Shown here one piece after another: positions 54,977 to 62,735 of a stretch of DNA of 64,000 nucleotides (position 1 is its first letter; each line of letters starts with the position of its first letter). The position numbers and the translations under genes are program-made. Source of the stretch: Roseiarcus fermentans. GTDB taxonomy: Bacteria; Pseudomonadota; Alphaproteobacteria; Rhizobiales; Beijerinckiaceae. The notes beneath the pieces were generated by a model. The model saw nothing but the letters and a program-made list of their open reading frames with translations, ran no database searches and was not told the origin of the DNA. The stretch spans positions 1 through 64,000 of the forward strand of contig NZ_QNRK01000003.1 in the NCBI RefSeq assembly GCF_003315135.1, written 5' to 3'.

Positions 54977-56320
54977 CTAAAGCGCCGCCTCGGTCTTGCG
55001 GGCCTCCGAAGGCGCCCCGCAGCGACCCCTCTCCTCGGGCAACCCCGCCAGAAAGCTCTCGACCGCCGCAAGCGTCGACGCCCAGGCGGGGCCGCGGTAG
55101 CCGTTCAGGCGCGCCAGAGCCTGCGTGCGCGCTCCGCCGGCGTCGTCGGCATAGGCGCGGATGGCGGCGAGCCAGCCGGGACCGTCCGTCGGATCGATCA
55201 TCGTCATCCGGCCGCCGCCGATCTCGTGGAACACCGGAATGTCGGAGGCGATGACCGGGACGCCGGCGGCCAGCGCCTCGACGATCGGCAGGCCGTAGCC
55301 TTCGCCGAACGACGGCATCAGCAGCGCTCTCGCCCCGAGCATCAGCCGCTTCAGGCTCGGCGTCGGCAGTCCGGACACTTCGACGACGTGCCGACGCAGC
55401 GACACGCTGCGGTCGAGCAGGTCGATGATGTGCTCGTTCTCCCAGCCGCGTTCGCCCACGAGGACGAGCTTGGGCGCGCGGTCTCCCAAACGCGCGACCA
55501 GGTCTCGCCAGACTTGCAGAATCAACAGATGATTCTTGCGCGGCTCGATGGTGCCGCACATCACGAAATAGGGCGCCTCCGGGTCGGCGGTCGCGGCCGT
55601 CTCGACGGTCGAGAACGTCGGGTCGGGCGCGAGCGGCGCCACCAGAATCGGCAGGTCGGGCCTGCCGAGGCCGGCCATGTGACGCGCGAGCGCGGACCGC
55701 ACCGACTGACTGGATACGATCGCCGCGCGTCCGCGGCGCGCGACGCCCCTGAGTCTGTGCTCGTGCCGCCGATATTCGGTCGGCCGGAAATACTCGGGCA
55801 ACTGGAGCGGCAGCAGGTCGTGCAGGAAGAACACGCCGTCGATGGCGGGGTTGGCGCCGAGCCAGCGCAGGCAGAGGTCGAAATCGATCAGGTACTGGCT
55901 GACGTTCAGATAGACGGCGCCGTCGGCCGCGAGCCGCCCCGGCGCCTGCCCGAGCCAGACGCCGTGGCGCGCCATCCATCGCAGCGACTCGGCGAACTGG
56001 CCGGCGCGGCCCTTGGAGAAGCGGCGCTCCGGGGAATCGTCGCGCAGCGCTGCGGAGACGTGGGTCAGATGCCGGTCCTGATCGGGGACGACTTCCTCGC
56101 CCCAGTGGCGACGGACGAGGTCGACGACCTCGCGCGCCGCCGCCTGCGAATAGACCCGCGGACCGATCGGGGTCATCAGAAGGCCGTAGCCGGTTGCGCC
56201 CCGCGCGCCGAGGAAATGATCGGCGAAGGCGAAATCCACGCGATCGATCCCGTTGGGGGTCCGGTTGAACACGCGCGAGAACAGCCGGGTGAGGTCGTAC
56301 AGGACCGGACGCGAGGTCAT
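54977..56320 (-). CDS. GT4 family glycosyltransferase
   Basis: 447 residues, GT-B fold. The C-terminal donor domain contains PYFVMCGTIEPRKNHLLILQ, LVLVGERGWENEHI and the diagnostic MPSFGEGYGLPIVEALAAGV plus PVIASDIPVFHE. It lacks a signal peptide and acts in the cytoplasm, probably on a membrane lipid or polysaccharide intermediate. Its ATG overlaps the MaoC-like gene's stop (ATGA), tying a glycosyltransferase to the acyl-chain genes. The acceptor is unknown. Confidence 0.9.
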   Translation of the reverse strand: MTSRPVLYDLTRLFSRVFNRTPNGIDRVDFAFADHFLGARGATGYGLLMTPIGPRVYSQAAAREVVDLVRRHWGEEVVPDQDRHLTHVSAALRDDSPERRFSKGRAGQFAESLRWMARHGVWLGQAPGRLAADGAVYLNVSQYLIDFDLCLRWLGANPAIDGVFFLHDLLPLQLPEYFRPTEYRRHEHRLRGVARRGRAAIVSSQSVRSALARHMAGLGRPDLPILVAPLAPDPTFSTVETAATADPEAPYFVMCGTIEPRKNHLLILQVWRDLVARLGDRAPKLVLVGERGWENEHIIDLLDRSVSLRRHVVEVSGLPTPSLKRLMLGARALLMPSFGEGYGLPIVEALAAGVPVIASDIPVFHEIGGGRMTMIDPTDGPGWLAAIRAYADDAGGARTQALARLNGYRGPAWASTLAAVESFLAGLPEERGRCGAPSEARKTEAAL

Positions 56321-56823
56321 GCCGGCGCCGCCGCCGGAGGCGCGCCCTCCGGGGTCTGGAAGGCGTCGCGCAACCGGACGAGCGCGATCAGCGGATCGGC
56401 CGTGACGGCGGGCCGCGCGGCGCCTTCGACCTCGATGGCGGCGCGCGCCTTCACCAGGGTTTTCCCCGGCCCGAGCCGGTTGCGGGCCGTAACGACGAAC
56501 CGTCCGCGAAACCGCGCCCCGACCCGGACCGGATCGGCGAAGCGCAGCTTGTCGAGCCCGTAGTTCACGACCGCCGCTCCCGGGGGCAGGACGATCCGCT
56601 GCGCGAGGAGCGCCGGCATCAGCGAGACGAGGAGATACCCGTGCGCGATCGCGCCGCCGAATGGTCCCTCTCTGGCCGCGCGCTCCGGGTCGACGTGAAG
56701 GAACTGGGCGTCGCCGGTCGCCCGGGCGAAAAGGTCGACCTGCGCCTGCGAGAGCGCCCGCCAGTCGGTTGCGCCGAGATCGAGGGAACCCTCAGCGTCG
56801 ACGATGTCGCTCCAGCCGATCAC
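56317..56823 (-). CDS. MaoC-like (hotdog-fold) dehydratase
   Basis: 168 residues. ALSQAQVDLFARATGDAQFL followed by HVDPERAA carries the MaoC catalytic Asp and His positions (F-A-x-x-T-G-D ... H-x-D), with IAHGYLLVSLMPALL and the later YGLDKLRFADPVRVG. These are R-specific enoyl-CoA/ACP hydratases or 3-hydroxyacyl dehydratases. Next to a ketosynthase and an ACP it may complete a small acyl-extension set, but no ketoreductase of the FabG type is in this run except possibly the SDR at 51884. Gap of 9 bases to the ketosynthase gene. Confidence 0.88.
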   Translation of the reverse strand: MIGWSDIVDAEGSLDLGATDWRALSQAQVDLFARATGDAQFLHVDPERAAREGPFGGAIAHGYLLVSLMPALLAQRIVLPPGAAVVNYGLDKLRFADPVRVGARFRGRFVVTARNRLGPGKTLVKARAAIEVEGAARPAVTADPLIALVRLRDAFQTPEGAPPAAAPA

Positions 56824-56832
56824 CGGCGCCGC

Positions 56833-58032
56833 TCACGCGCCGCTGCGACGGAACGCCACCGTGGCGTTGAGGCCGCCGAAGGCGAACGAATTCGAGAGCG
56901 CGGCGTCGATCCGCATGGCGCGCGCGGCGTTCGGGATGCAATCGAGATCGCATTCGGGATCGGGCTGGTCGTAATTCGCCGTCGGCGGCGCCACCTGCCG
57001 GCGCATCGCCAGGACCGTGGCGACCGCTTCCAATGCTCCGGCGGCGCCGAGCGCGTGGCCGGTGACCGCCTTCGTCGACGACACGGGCGGGCGGGCGTCG
57101 CGGCCGAACACCCGGGTCATCGCCTCGGTTTCGGTGATGTCGTTCGAGCGCGTCCCGGTCCCGTGAGCATTGACGTAATCGATGTCGCCGGGAGAAAGAT
57201 CGGCGTCGCGCAGCGCCGCGAGGATGGCGCGGCGCATTCCGTCGGCCGACGGCTGCAGGAGATCGCCGGCGTCGGCGCTCGAACCGAACCCGGCCAGTTC
57301 GATCTCCGGTCTGGCGCCTCGGGCGCGGGCATGGTCTTCCGACTCGAGGACGAGCACGCCGGCGCCCTCGGAGATCACGAGCCCGTCACGGGTCCTCGAG
57401 AAAGGACGGCACTTGGTCCGGCTGACGATCTTCATCGCTTCCCAGGAGAGAAGCGAACCCTCGGTGAGAAAGGCTTCCGTCCCGCCGGCGATCGCGACGT
57501 CGACGACGCCAGCCCGGATCAGCGAAGCCGCGACGCCGAGCGCGTGCGTCGACGAGGCGCAGGCGCTCGACGTCACGAAGCACGGACCCTGTGCGCCGCA
57601 CGCCATCGACACCTGGCTCGCGCATCCGCTGACCATCCCGCGGACGATCGTCAGCGGATGCGGTTTTTTCCCTTCGAGATATACGCGTCTGTACTGCGCC
57701 TCGATCGCCTCCTGCCCGCCGGCCCCATTTCCAAGGACGACGGCGACGCGTTCAGGGTCCTCCACCGGGCATCGCATCCCGGCGTCGGCGAGCGCTCGGC
57801 AGGCGGCGGCGACGGCGAAGCCGCCGGACCGATCCAGGGCCGCGAGCGAGCGCACGGGCAAGCCCTGCAAGTGGGTCTCGTCTTCGACGGCGCCCACGCG
57901 CATGGACAGTCCGGGAGCGAGCTTCGGCGTGGAAAAATGACCCTCGCCGGCGACGAGCGAATCCCAGAACGCCTCCGGCGTAATCCCGGCGTTGGAAATC
58001 ACGCCGACGCCGGCGACCAAGACACGCCTCAC
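56833..58032 (-). CDS. beta-ketoacyl-ACP synthase (FabF/KAS II-like)
   Basis: A 399-residue thiolase-fold condensing enzyme. Catalytic Cys158 lies in TSSACASSTHALG, the two His in NAHGTGTRSND and TKAVTGHALGAAG, with the GGLNATVAF tail near the end. Start is GTG at 58032, overlapping the ACP stop (GTGA), so this KAS and the ACP are translationally coupled. It is almost certainly not the housekeeping FabF, which normally sits with acpP/fabG. It probably elongates or initiates a chain on the dedicated carrier. Confidence 0.92.
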   Translation of the reverse strand: MRRVLVAGVGVISNAGITPEAFWDSLVAGEGHFSTPKLAPGLSMRVGAVEDETHLQGLPVRSLAALDRSGGFAVAAACRALADAGMRCPVEDPERVAVVLGNGAGGQEAIEAQYRRVYLEGKKPHPLTIVRGMVSGCASQVSMACGAQGPCFVTSSACASSTHALGVAASLIRAGVVDVAIAGGTEAFLTEGSLLSWEAMKIVSRTKCRPFSRTRDGLVISEGAGVLVLESEDHARARGARPEIELAGFGSSADAGDLLQPSADGMRRAILAALRDADLSPGDIDYVNAHGTGTRSNDITETEAMTRVFGRDARPPVSSTKAVTGHALGAAGALEAVATVLAMRRQVAPPTANYDQPDPECDLDCIPNAARAMRIDAALSNSFAFGGLNATVAFRRSGA

Positions 58033-58343
58033 CCTTTTGGCCCCGCAACGATGGCGCGGGTCGCCAGATCGATGAAGTCGCCGATCGTTTCCAGCTTCGT
58101 GTCCGGATTGTTGGCGTTGAAGTCGATGTCGACCGTGTAATGCTCTTCCAACTCGAAGATGCATTCGATCGCATCGAACGAGTCGAGCCCGGTGTCCTTG
58201 AGCTCAGTCTGTTCCGTCCAGCCGGCGCTGTCCCGCTGCGTGCGCCGGGCGATGATGTCCTTCAATACCCGCGTGACGTCGGCGCGGATGTCTCCGCTTT
58301 CGGTCGTCGCGCCCGGCGCCTGCTCGCTATGATCTTTCGTCAT
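58029..58343 (-). CDS. dedicated acyl carrier protein
   Basis: 104 residues with a short disordered N-terminus. The phosphopantetheine site is Ser55 in KDTGLDSFDAIECIFELEEH; the motif is DSFD, not the DSLD of housekeeping AcpP. The following helix is acidic as expected. An ACP between a GNAT protein and a ketosynthase suggests it carries an acyl chain for the alpha-oxoamine synthase (59524) and/or the GNAT protein. ATG at 58343. Confidence 0.92.
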   Translation of the reverse strand: MTKDHSEQAPGATTESGDIRADVTRVLKDIIARRTQRDSAGWTEQTELKDTGLDSFDAIECIFELEEHYTVDIDFNANNPDTKLETIGDFIDLATRAIVAGPKG

Positions 58344-58393
58344 GTTCCGCCTGATTCCCGCCGATGACGGCCCCATTGTCGCAAACCGGCGGC

Positions 58394-59527
58394 CTAGAGC
58401 TGCTTTTCGTAAATCCTGAAAACTCGCGTGCGACGCGCAGGAAGGCTCATGACCGGCGCGAGGGCGGCCCGATTGTCCTCGAGGATCCAGCTGTACTCGA
58501 CCTCTTCGACGCCCGCCTTGCGGGCGTCGGCGATCGATCGCGCCATCAGCTGGCCCATCGCCGCGACGCCGACGATCGTGTCGCGCCACTTCTTGGCGGT
58601 CGCCGCGAGCAGGACGCGGGCTCGCCGGGTTCCCCGAACGTGCAGCCGCCAGAGCAGCGTGGGAAGGCCGGTCGGAAACAACTTTCCGTCGAGCCCCTGA
58701 AGCGCCTCGTTGACGTCGGGCACCTGCGCGATGACGGAGACGAGTTCGCCCTTGTAGGAGGCGAAATAGATCCAGCCCGGCCTCGCGATCGGCAGCATCA
58801 TCTTGCCGGTGAAATCCGCTTCCGCACGGCTCATCGGCAGCGCCCATCGATTCTCCGACCAGGCGTCGTTGTAGAAGTCGATCAGCGTGTGGAGGTCGCC
58901 GAAGAAATTGCGATAGGAGGCGGTGCGAATGTCGATCTTCGGCGCCCTCCCCTTCGCGATCTCACGCGCCACCCGTTCCGGGACGTTGGATTCCCGAACA
59001 GCGCACATCAGCGCGTAAAGATCCGTCGCCTTGACGTAACCCAAGGTCTCGATGGCGTCGCCATAGTATGGCGGGCAGTGATTCGTCTGCATGATGTGGG
59101 CCTGGTCGAAGCCCTCGACGAGCAGCCCGGTTTCTCCATTGACGTTCAGCCCGAATGGCCCGCGCGACAGGGCCATGCCCTTGTCGCGCAGGAAGGACTC
59201 GGCGGCCCCGAACAGCGCCGCAAAACAGGCCGGATCGTCGATCGATTCTATGAATCCGAAAAATCCGCAGCGATCCCCGTATTTTTTCTGGTGTCCGGCG
59301 TCGACCGTCGCCACGATCCGGCCGACCGGCTCTCCCGAGCGATAGGCGACAAACGGCTGAACGGCGTTCTCTTTCAGAAAAATCGACTTGGCGTCGAACA
59401 TTTGCCGCGCCTCGTCGTGCACCTGCTCGACCCACTGCCGGTTCGACGCCTCGGCCCGCCGCGCCGCGACGATGAAATCATCGAGCCCCGCGCGGTCGCG
59501 GACGGGACGTACTTCAAAGCCGTTCAT
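58394..59527 (-). CDS. GNAT-fold N-acyltransferase-like protein, candidate ceramide synthase (bCerS-like)
   Basis: 377 residues with FVAYRSGEPVGRIVATVD, CGFFGFIESIDDPACFAALF, LSRGPFGLNVNGETGLLVEG and CPPYYGDAIETLGYVKATDL. This order (G-R-I-A... G-F-F-G-F-x-E-x-x-x-D... R-G-P... G-L-L-V-x-G-F... P-P-Y-Y) is a distinct GNAT-like family. As I recall, the Caulobacter bacterial ceramide synthase bCerS belongs to the same fold group. The ATG overlaps the alpha-oxoamine synthase stop (ATGA), so the two are coupled. The proposed reaction, N-acylation of a sphingoid base, is inference from this pairing. Confidence 0.75.
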   Translation of the reverse strand: MNGFEVRPVRDRAGLDDFIVAARRAEASNRQWVEQVHDEARQMFDAKSIFLKENAVQPFVAYRSGEPVGRIVATVDAGHQKKYGDRCGFFGFIESIDDPACFAALFGAAESFLRDKGMALSRGPFGLNVNGETGLLVEGFDQAHIMQTNHCPPYYGDAIETLGYVKATDLYALMCAVRESNVPERVAREIAKGRAPKIDIRTASYRNFFGDLHTLIDFYNDAWSENRWALPMSRAEADFTGKMMLPIARPGWIYFASYKGELVSVIAQVPDVNEALQGLDGKLFPTGLPTLLWRLHVRGTRRARVLLAATAKKWRDTIVGVAAMGQLMARSIADARKAGVEEVEYSWILEDNRAALAPVMSLPARRTRVFRIYEKQL

Positions 59528-60870
59528 CGCGAACCCCGCTGGGCGACGGGCCCCTGCTCCGTCCCTGCCCGTCTCAACTCTTCAGCGAGGCAGAGAACTG
59601 CGACTTCGATCTGCTCTCGCGAATGCTCGGAGCTGATGAAGAAACGCAGTCGCGCCGCGCCGTCGCGGACCGCCGGGTAGATGATCGGCTGAACGTTGAC
59701 GCCCCGTCCGAGCAGATTGGAGCTCACCGCCACCGCCCGAACGGAGTCGCCGACGATGACGGGAATGACCGCCTCGCCGAGACTTTCGCCCAGGTCGAGG
59801 CCCTGCGAGCGGGCGAGGCGGCTGAACAACCCGGCGTTCTCGCGCAGGCGTTCGACGCGCTCCCCGCTCACCAGCAGCAGCCGATGGGCCGCCAGCGCCG
59901 CTGCGGCGAAGGCCGGAGCGAGCGCGACGCTGAAGACGAACCCGCCGGCGTTGTGCTTGAAAAATTCAATCAGGGTGGAGGACGCGGCGACGAAGCCGCC
60001 GCACGAGGCGAGCGTCTTCGACAGCGTTCCCATCCAGATGTCGACCGATCGCGGGTCGACGCCGAAGCGTTCGAACGATCCGCGTCCATGGCGGCCCAGA
60101 ACGCCCAGGCTATGGGCTTCGTCGATCATCAGCATGGCGCGGTGGCGCGTCTTGATGTCGACCAGCCTCGGCAGGTCGCAGACGTCGCCGTCCATGCTGT
60201 ACAGCCCCTCGGCGACGATCAGCACACGCTGATACAGGCCGCGCCGCCGCTGCAGCGCGGCGTCGAGCGCGTCGAGGTCGTTGTGCGGAAACGACCTGAC
60301 CTTGGCTCCCGACAGCTTCGCCCCGGCGATGATGCTGTTGTGCGCCAACGAATCGAACAGAATCAGATCCTTGGGGCCCATCAGCGCGCCGATTACGCTG
60401 ACGTTCGTCCCGTATCCGCTCACAAACGAGAGACTGGCGTCCTGGCTGTAGTGCTCGGCCAGCGCGCGTTCGAGATCGGTGTGGATTTTCCGTTCGCCCG
60501 CGACCAGCCGGCTGGCGGATGGCGACACCCCGTAGAGCCCCACCGCCTCCACCGCCGCTCGATGCACGTCGGGATGCTGATTGAAACCCAGATAGTCGTA
60601 GGAGGAGAAGTTGATCAGCGACTCGCCGTCGACGACGGTCGAGGCGCCGGCGCGGCCTTCATGGACCAGGAAGTACGGGTGTCGATGACCCAATCGCTTA
60701 ATTTCCGCAGAAAAGGCGCGCTGTTCCTGCATCCGAGGCAAGGTTTCAAAGCAATCGGTGGATATATCCGAGTCGACAGCGTCCTGCTTCTCCGAAAGGT
60801 CGCGGGGGCTGGAGGCGGCGGACGGACCTCTATATTTTGGCTCGTCGCCTGAAATCGGAAGTAAATCCAT
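59524..60870 (-). CDS. alpha-oxoamine synthase, candidate serine palmitoyltransferase
   Basis: 448 residues, PLP-dependent fold type I. Visible are NFSSYDYLGFNQHPDVHRAA, SASRLVAGERKIHTDLERAL, the His of FDSLAHNSIIAGA, the DEAHSLGVLGRHGRG Asp/His, and the PLP Lys285 in WMGTLSKTLASCGGF. The family condenses an amino acid with an acyl thioester: BioF, KBL, HemA or Spt. The C-terminus is intact. The ATG at 60870 is preferred; a GTG at 60900 would add ten residues. As first gene of an operon with its own ACP it is more like sphingolipid Spt than BioF, since no biotin genes are present. A roughly 60-residue N-terminal extension precedes the core. Confidence 0.85.
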   Translation of the reverse strand: MDLLPISGDEPKYRGPSAASSPRDLSEKQDAVDSDISTDCFETLPRMQEQRAFSAEIKRLGHRHPYFLVHEGRAGASTVVDGESLINFSSYDYLGFNQHPDVHRAAVEAVGLYGVSPSASRLVAGERKIHTDLERALAEHYSQDASLSFVSGYGTNVSVIGALMGPKDLILFDSLAHNSIIAGAKLSGAKVRSFPHNDLDALDAALQRRRGLYQRVLIVAEGLYSMDGDVCDLPRLVDIKTRHRAMLMIDEAHSLGVLGRHGRGSFERFGVDPRSVDIWMGTLSKTLASCGGFVAASSTLIEFFKHNAGGFVFSVALAPAFAAAALAAHRLLLVSGERVERLRENAGLFSRLARSQGLDLGESLGEAVIPVIVGDSVRAVAVSSNLLGRGVNVQPIIYPAVRDGAARLRFFISSEHSREQIEVAVLCLAEELRRAGTEQGPVAQRGSR

Positions 60871-61498
60871 CACTTGCGTCCGTTCATCGGAGACCGGCAC
60901 CTTCCCTTATCGCATTAAACGTTCCGCGCGCGCAACAAAATTACAAATTTTATACGGTGCTTGCTGCCCGTCCGTGGACGCCATCGCCCGCCTCCGCGAC
61001 GCCGCACGCACGTCATCGGAAGCCAAGTTACGGCGCACCGTCCAGACCCACGCATCCCGAGAACCGACGAGGCTCGTCATTGCGCCGCCTCGAGCCGCCA
61101 CCCTCGTCGGCCCAAGGCGGGCGCGCCCGGTTGTTTGATCGAAGTTTCGCCGCAATGTCAACCCGCTGCCCAAGCAACCGGAGTGAACCAAGGTATTGAT
61201 TCGCCTCTGCCGTGAGAAACGGCGACTACAGCGTCGAACATAGATATCGAAGCGATCTGAAATTAGTTTTACGGTAATTATCAGCAGTAGGTGACGCATC
61301 CAGAGCTGCCGCGTGAATTCCATATACGTCGACTTCCTGCGAAGAGGTGGTATCTCGTCGTCGCTAACATTGTCGCTTGGAAAGCGGAAGCTCCTCTCCA
61401 GCCGTGTCATTTTCGCAACACCCGTCTGCGTGTGCGCATCCGCGGGTCGGTGGGGGCGTAGCCAGAGCCGGTCCGGCTTGATAGACGGGGAAGTCGAA
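60871..61498. promoter_or_regulatory. divergent control region, oxoamine-synthase operon / Wza-type gene
   Basis: 628 bases without a supported gene. On the minus strand TTGCGC (60930-60935) and GATAAG (60906-60911), 18 bases apart, end 36 bases before the oxoamine-synthase ATG in an AT-rich patch. A second AT-rich patch lies at 61250-61290, upstream of the plus-strand export gene. The frame of the export gene is open from 61313, but that part lacks signal-peptide or domain character. Confidence 0.35.
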
Positions 61499-62713
61499 AT
61501 GGGGCCGTTCATGGGGCGATCAGGGAAACTGGGTCTTGCGGGCGCTCTTTCGGGCGCCGTTGTGCTTGCGCTCGCCGGATGCTCCTCGCTGCCGGACTCC
61601 GGACCGAGCGCAAAAGATGTTTCCGCCCGGCAGGTCGACACCGATCAGAGCCAGCGATATCTCGTCGTCGACATTACGCCGACGGCCGTCGAAGCCTTGA
61701 GGCGGCACGGATTCGGCAGCCTGTCGGCGCAGTTCGGCGACCGCCAGCCCTCGGCCGAACCCGCGATCGAAATTGGCGACGCCATCACGATCACGGTCTG
61801 GGAGGCCGCGGCCGGCGGCTTGTTCTCGTCCGCCGCCGCCACCACGACGAGCGGCGCTACGGCGAGCACCGGTTCGAACAGCGCGACGATTCCGGAACAG
61901 GTGGTCGGCCGCGACGGCGGCATCACCATGCCTTACGCCGGCCGAATCCACGTGGCGGGTCAGACGACCCGCGCCGTTCAGCAGCAGATCGAGCGCGCGC
62001 TGGAAGGCAAGGCGATCCAGCCGCAGGTCCTCGTCAACATCACCAAGACGGCCGGCGGCTCCGTCAGCGTCGGCGGCGAGGTCGCTGCGGGCGCGCGCGT
62101 GCCGCTGACCGTCAAGGGCGACCGGCTGCTCGACGTCCTGGCGACCGCGGGCGGCATCCGGGCGCCGGTGAACGAAACCTTCGTCGACCTTTCCCGCGGT
62201 TCGACGACTTCGCGCATTCCGCTGATCACGATCGTCAACAACCCGCGGGAAAACATCTATCTCCATCCCGGAGACACCCTGACGCTGGTTCACGACCCGC
62301 AGACGTTCATCGCCTATGGCGCGACCGGCTCCAACGCCGAAATCCCGTTCAACGCCGATGGAATTTCGCTCGCCGAAGCGCTCGCCAAGGCGGGCGGGCT
62401 GCAGGACAACCGATCGGACCCGCGCGGCGTCTTCATCTTCCGCTACGAGCCCGATTCGGTCGCTCGCCAGTTCGCGCCGACCAGTCCGCTGGTCCGTCCC
62501 GGCCGCCTGACGCCGGTCGTCTACCGGCTCGACCTCACCGACCCGAACAGCTTGTTCCTGCAGCAGAACTTCCGCATGGCCAATCGCGATTTCCTCTACG
62601 TGTCGAACTCGCCCTCGACGGAAGTGCAGAAGGTGTTCGGGATCATCGGCGGCGGCATCGGCACGATCGGCTCGGTGGCGAGCATCGCGAGCGCCACCTC
62701 GACGCTCAAGTAA
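61499..62713 (+). CDS. polysaccharide export outer-membrane lipoprotein (Wza-like)
   Basis: 404 residues. A lipoprotein signal with lipobox LALAGCSS (Cys near residue 30) directs it to the outer membrane. The poly-export domain has IEIGDAITITVWEAAAGGLF, VGRDGGITMPYAGRIHVAGQ and VLVNITKTAGGSVSVGGEV, then SLBB-type repeats (VPLTVKGDRLLDVLATAGGI, EIPFNADGISLAEALAKAGG). It forms the exit channel for exopolysaccharide. The ATG at 61499 has GGGGAAG 6 bases upstream. It may serve the polymer initiated by the transferase at 31649, but Wzc/Wzx/Wzy genes are not adjacent. Confidence 0.92.
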   Translation: MGPFMGRSGKLGLAGALSGAVVLALAGCSSLPDSGPSAKDVSARQVDTDQSQRYLVVDITPTAVEALRRHGFGSLSAQFGDRQPSAEPAIEIGDAITITVWEAAAGGLFSSAAATTTSGATASTGSNSATIPEQVVGRDGGITMPYAGRIHVAGQTTRAVQQQIERALEGKAIQPQVLVNITKTAGGSVSVGGEVAAGARVPLTVKGDRLLDVLATAGGIRAPVNETFVDLSRGSTTSRIPLITIVNNPRENIYLHPGDTLTLVHDPQTFIAYGATGSNAEIPFNADGISLAEALAKAGGLQDNRSDPRGVFIFRYEPDSVARQFAPTSPLVRPGRLTPVVYRLDLTDPNSLFLQQNFRMANRDFLYVSNSPSTEVQKVFGIIGGGIGTIGSVASIASATSTLK

Positions 62714-62735
62714 ACGAAGACCGACGCCTCGGGGT

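Noticed and set aside
51884-60870. Aryl-polyene or prodigiosin-type pigment cluster
   Set aside because: KAS, ACP and MaoC are shared with such clusters, but there is no ammonia-lyase, thioesterase, acyl-AMP ligase or multiple KAS/ACP set, whereas the oxoamine synthase with GNAT and head-group enzymes points to a lipid.
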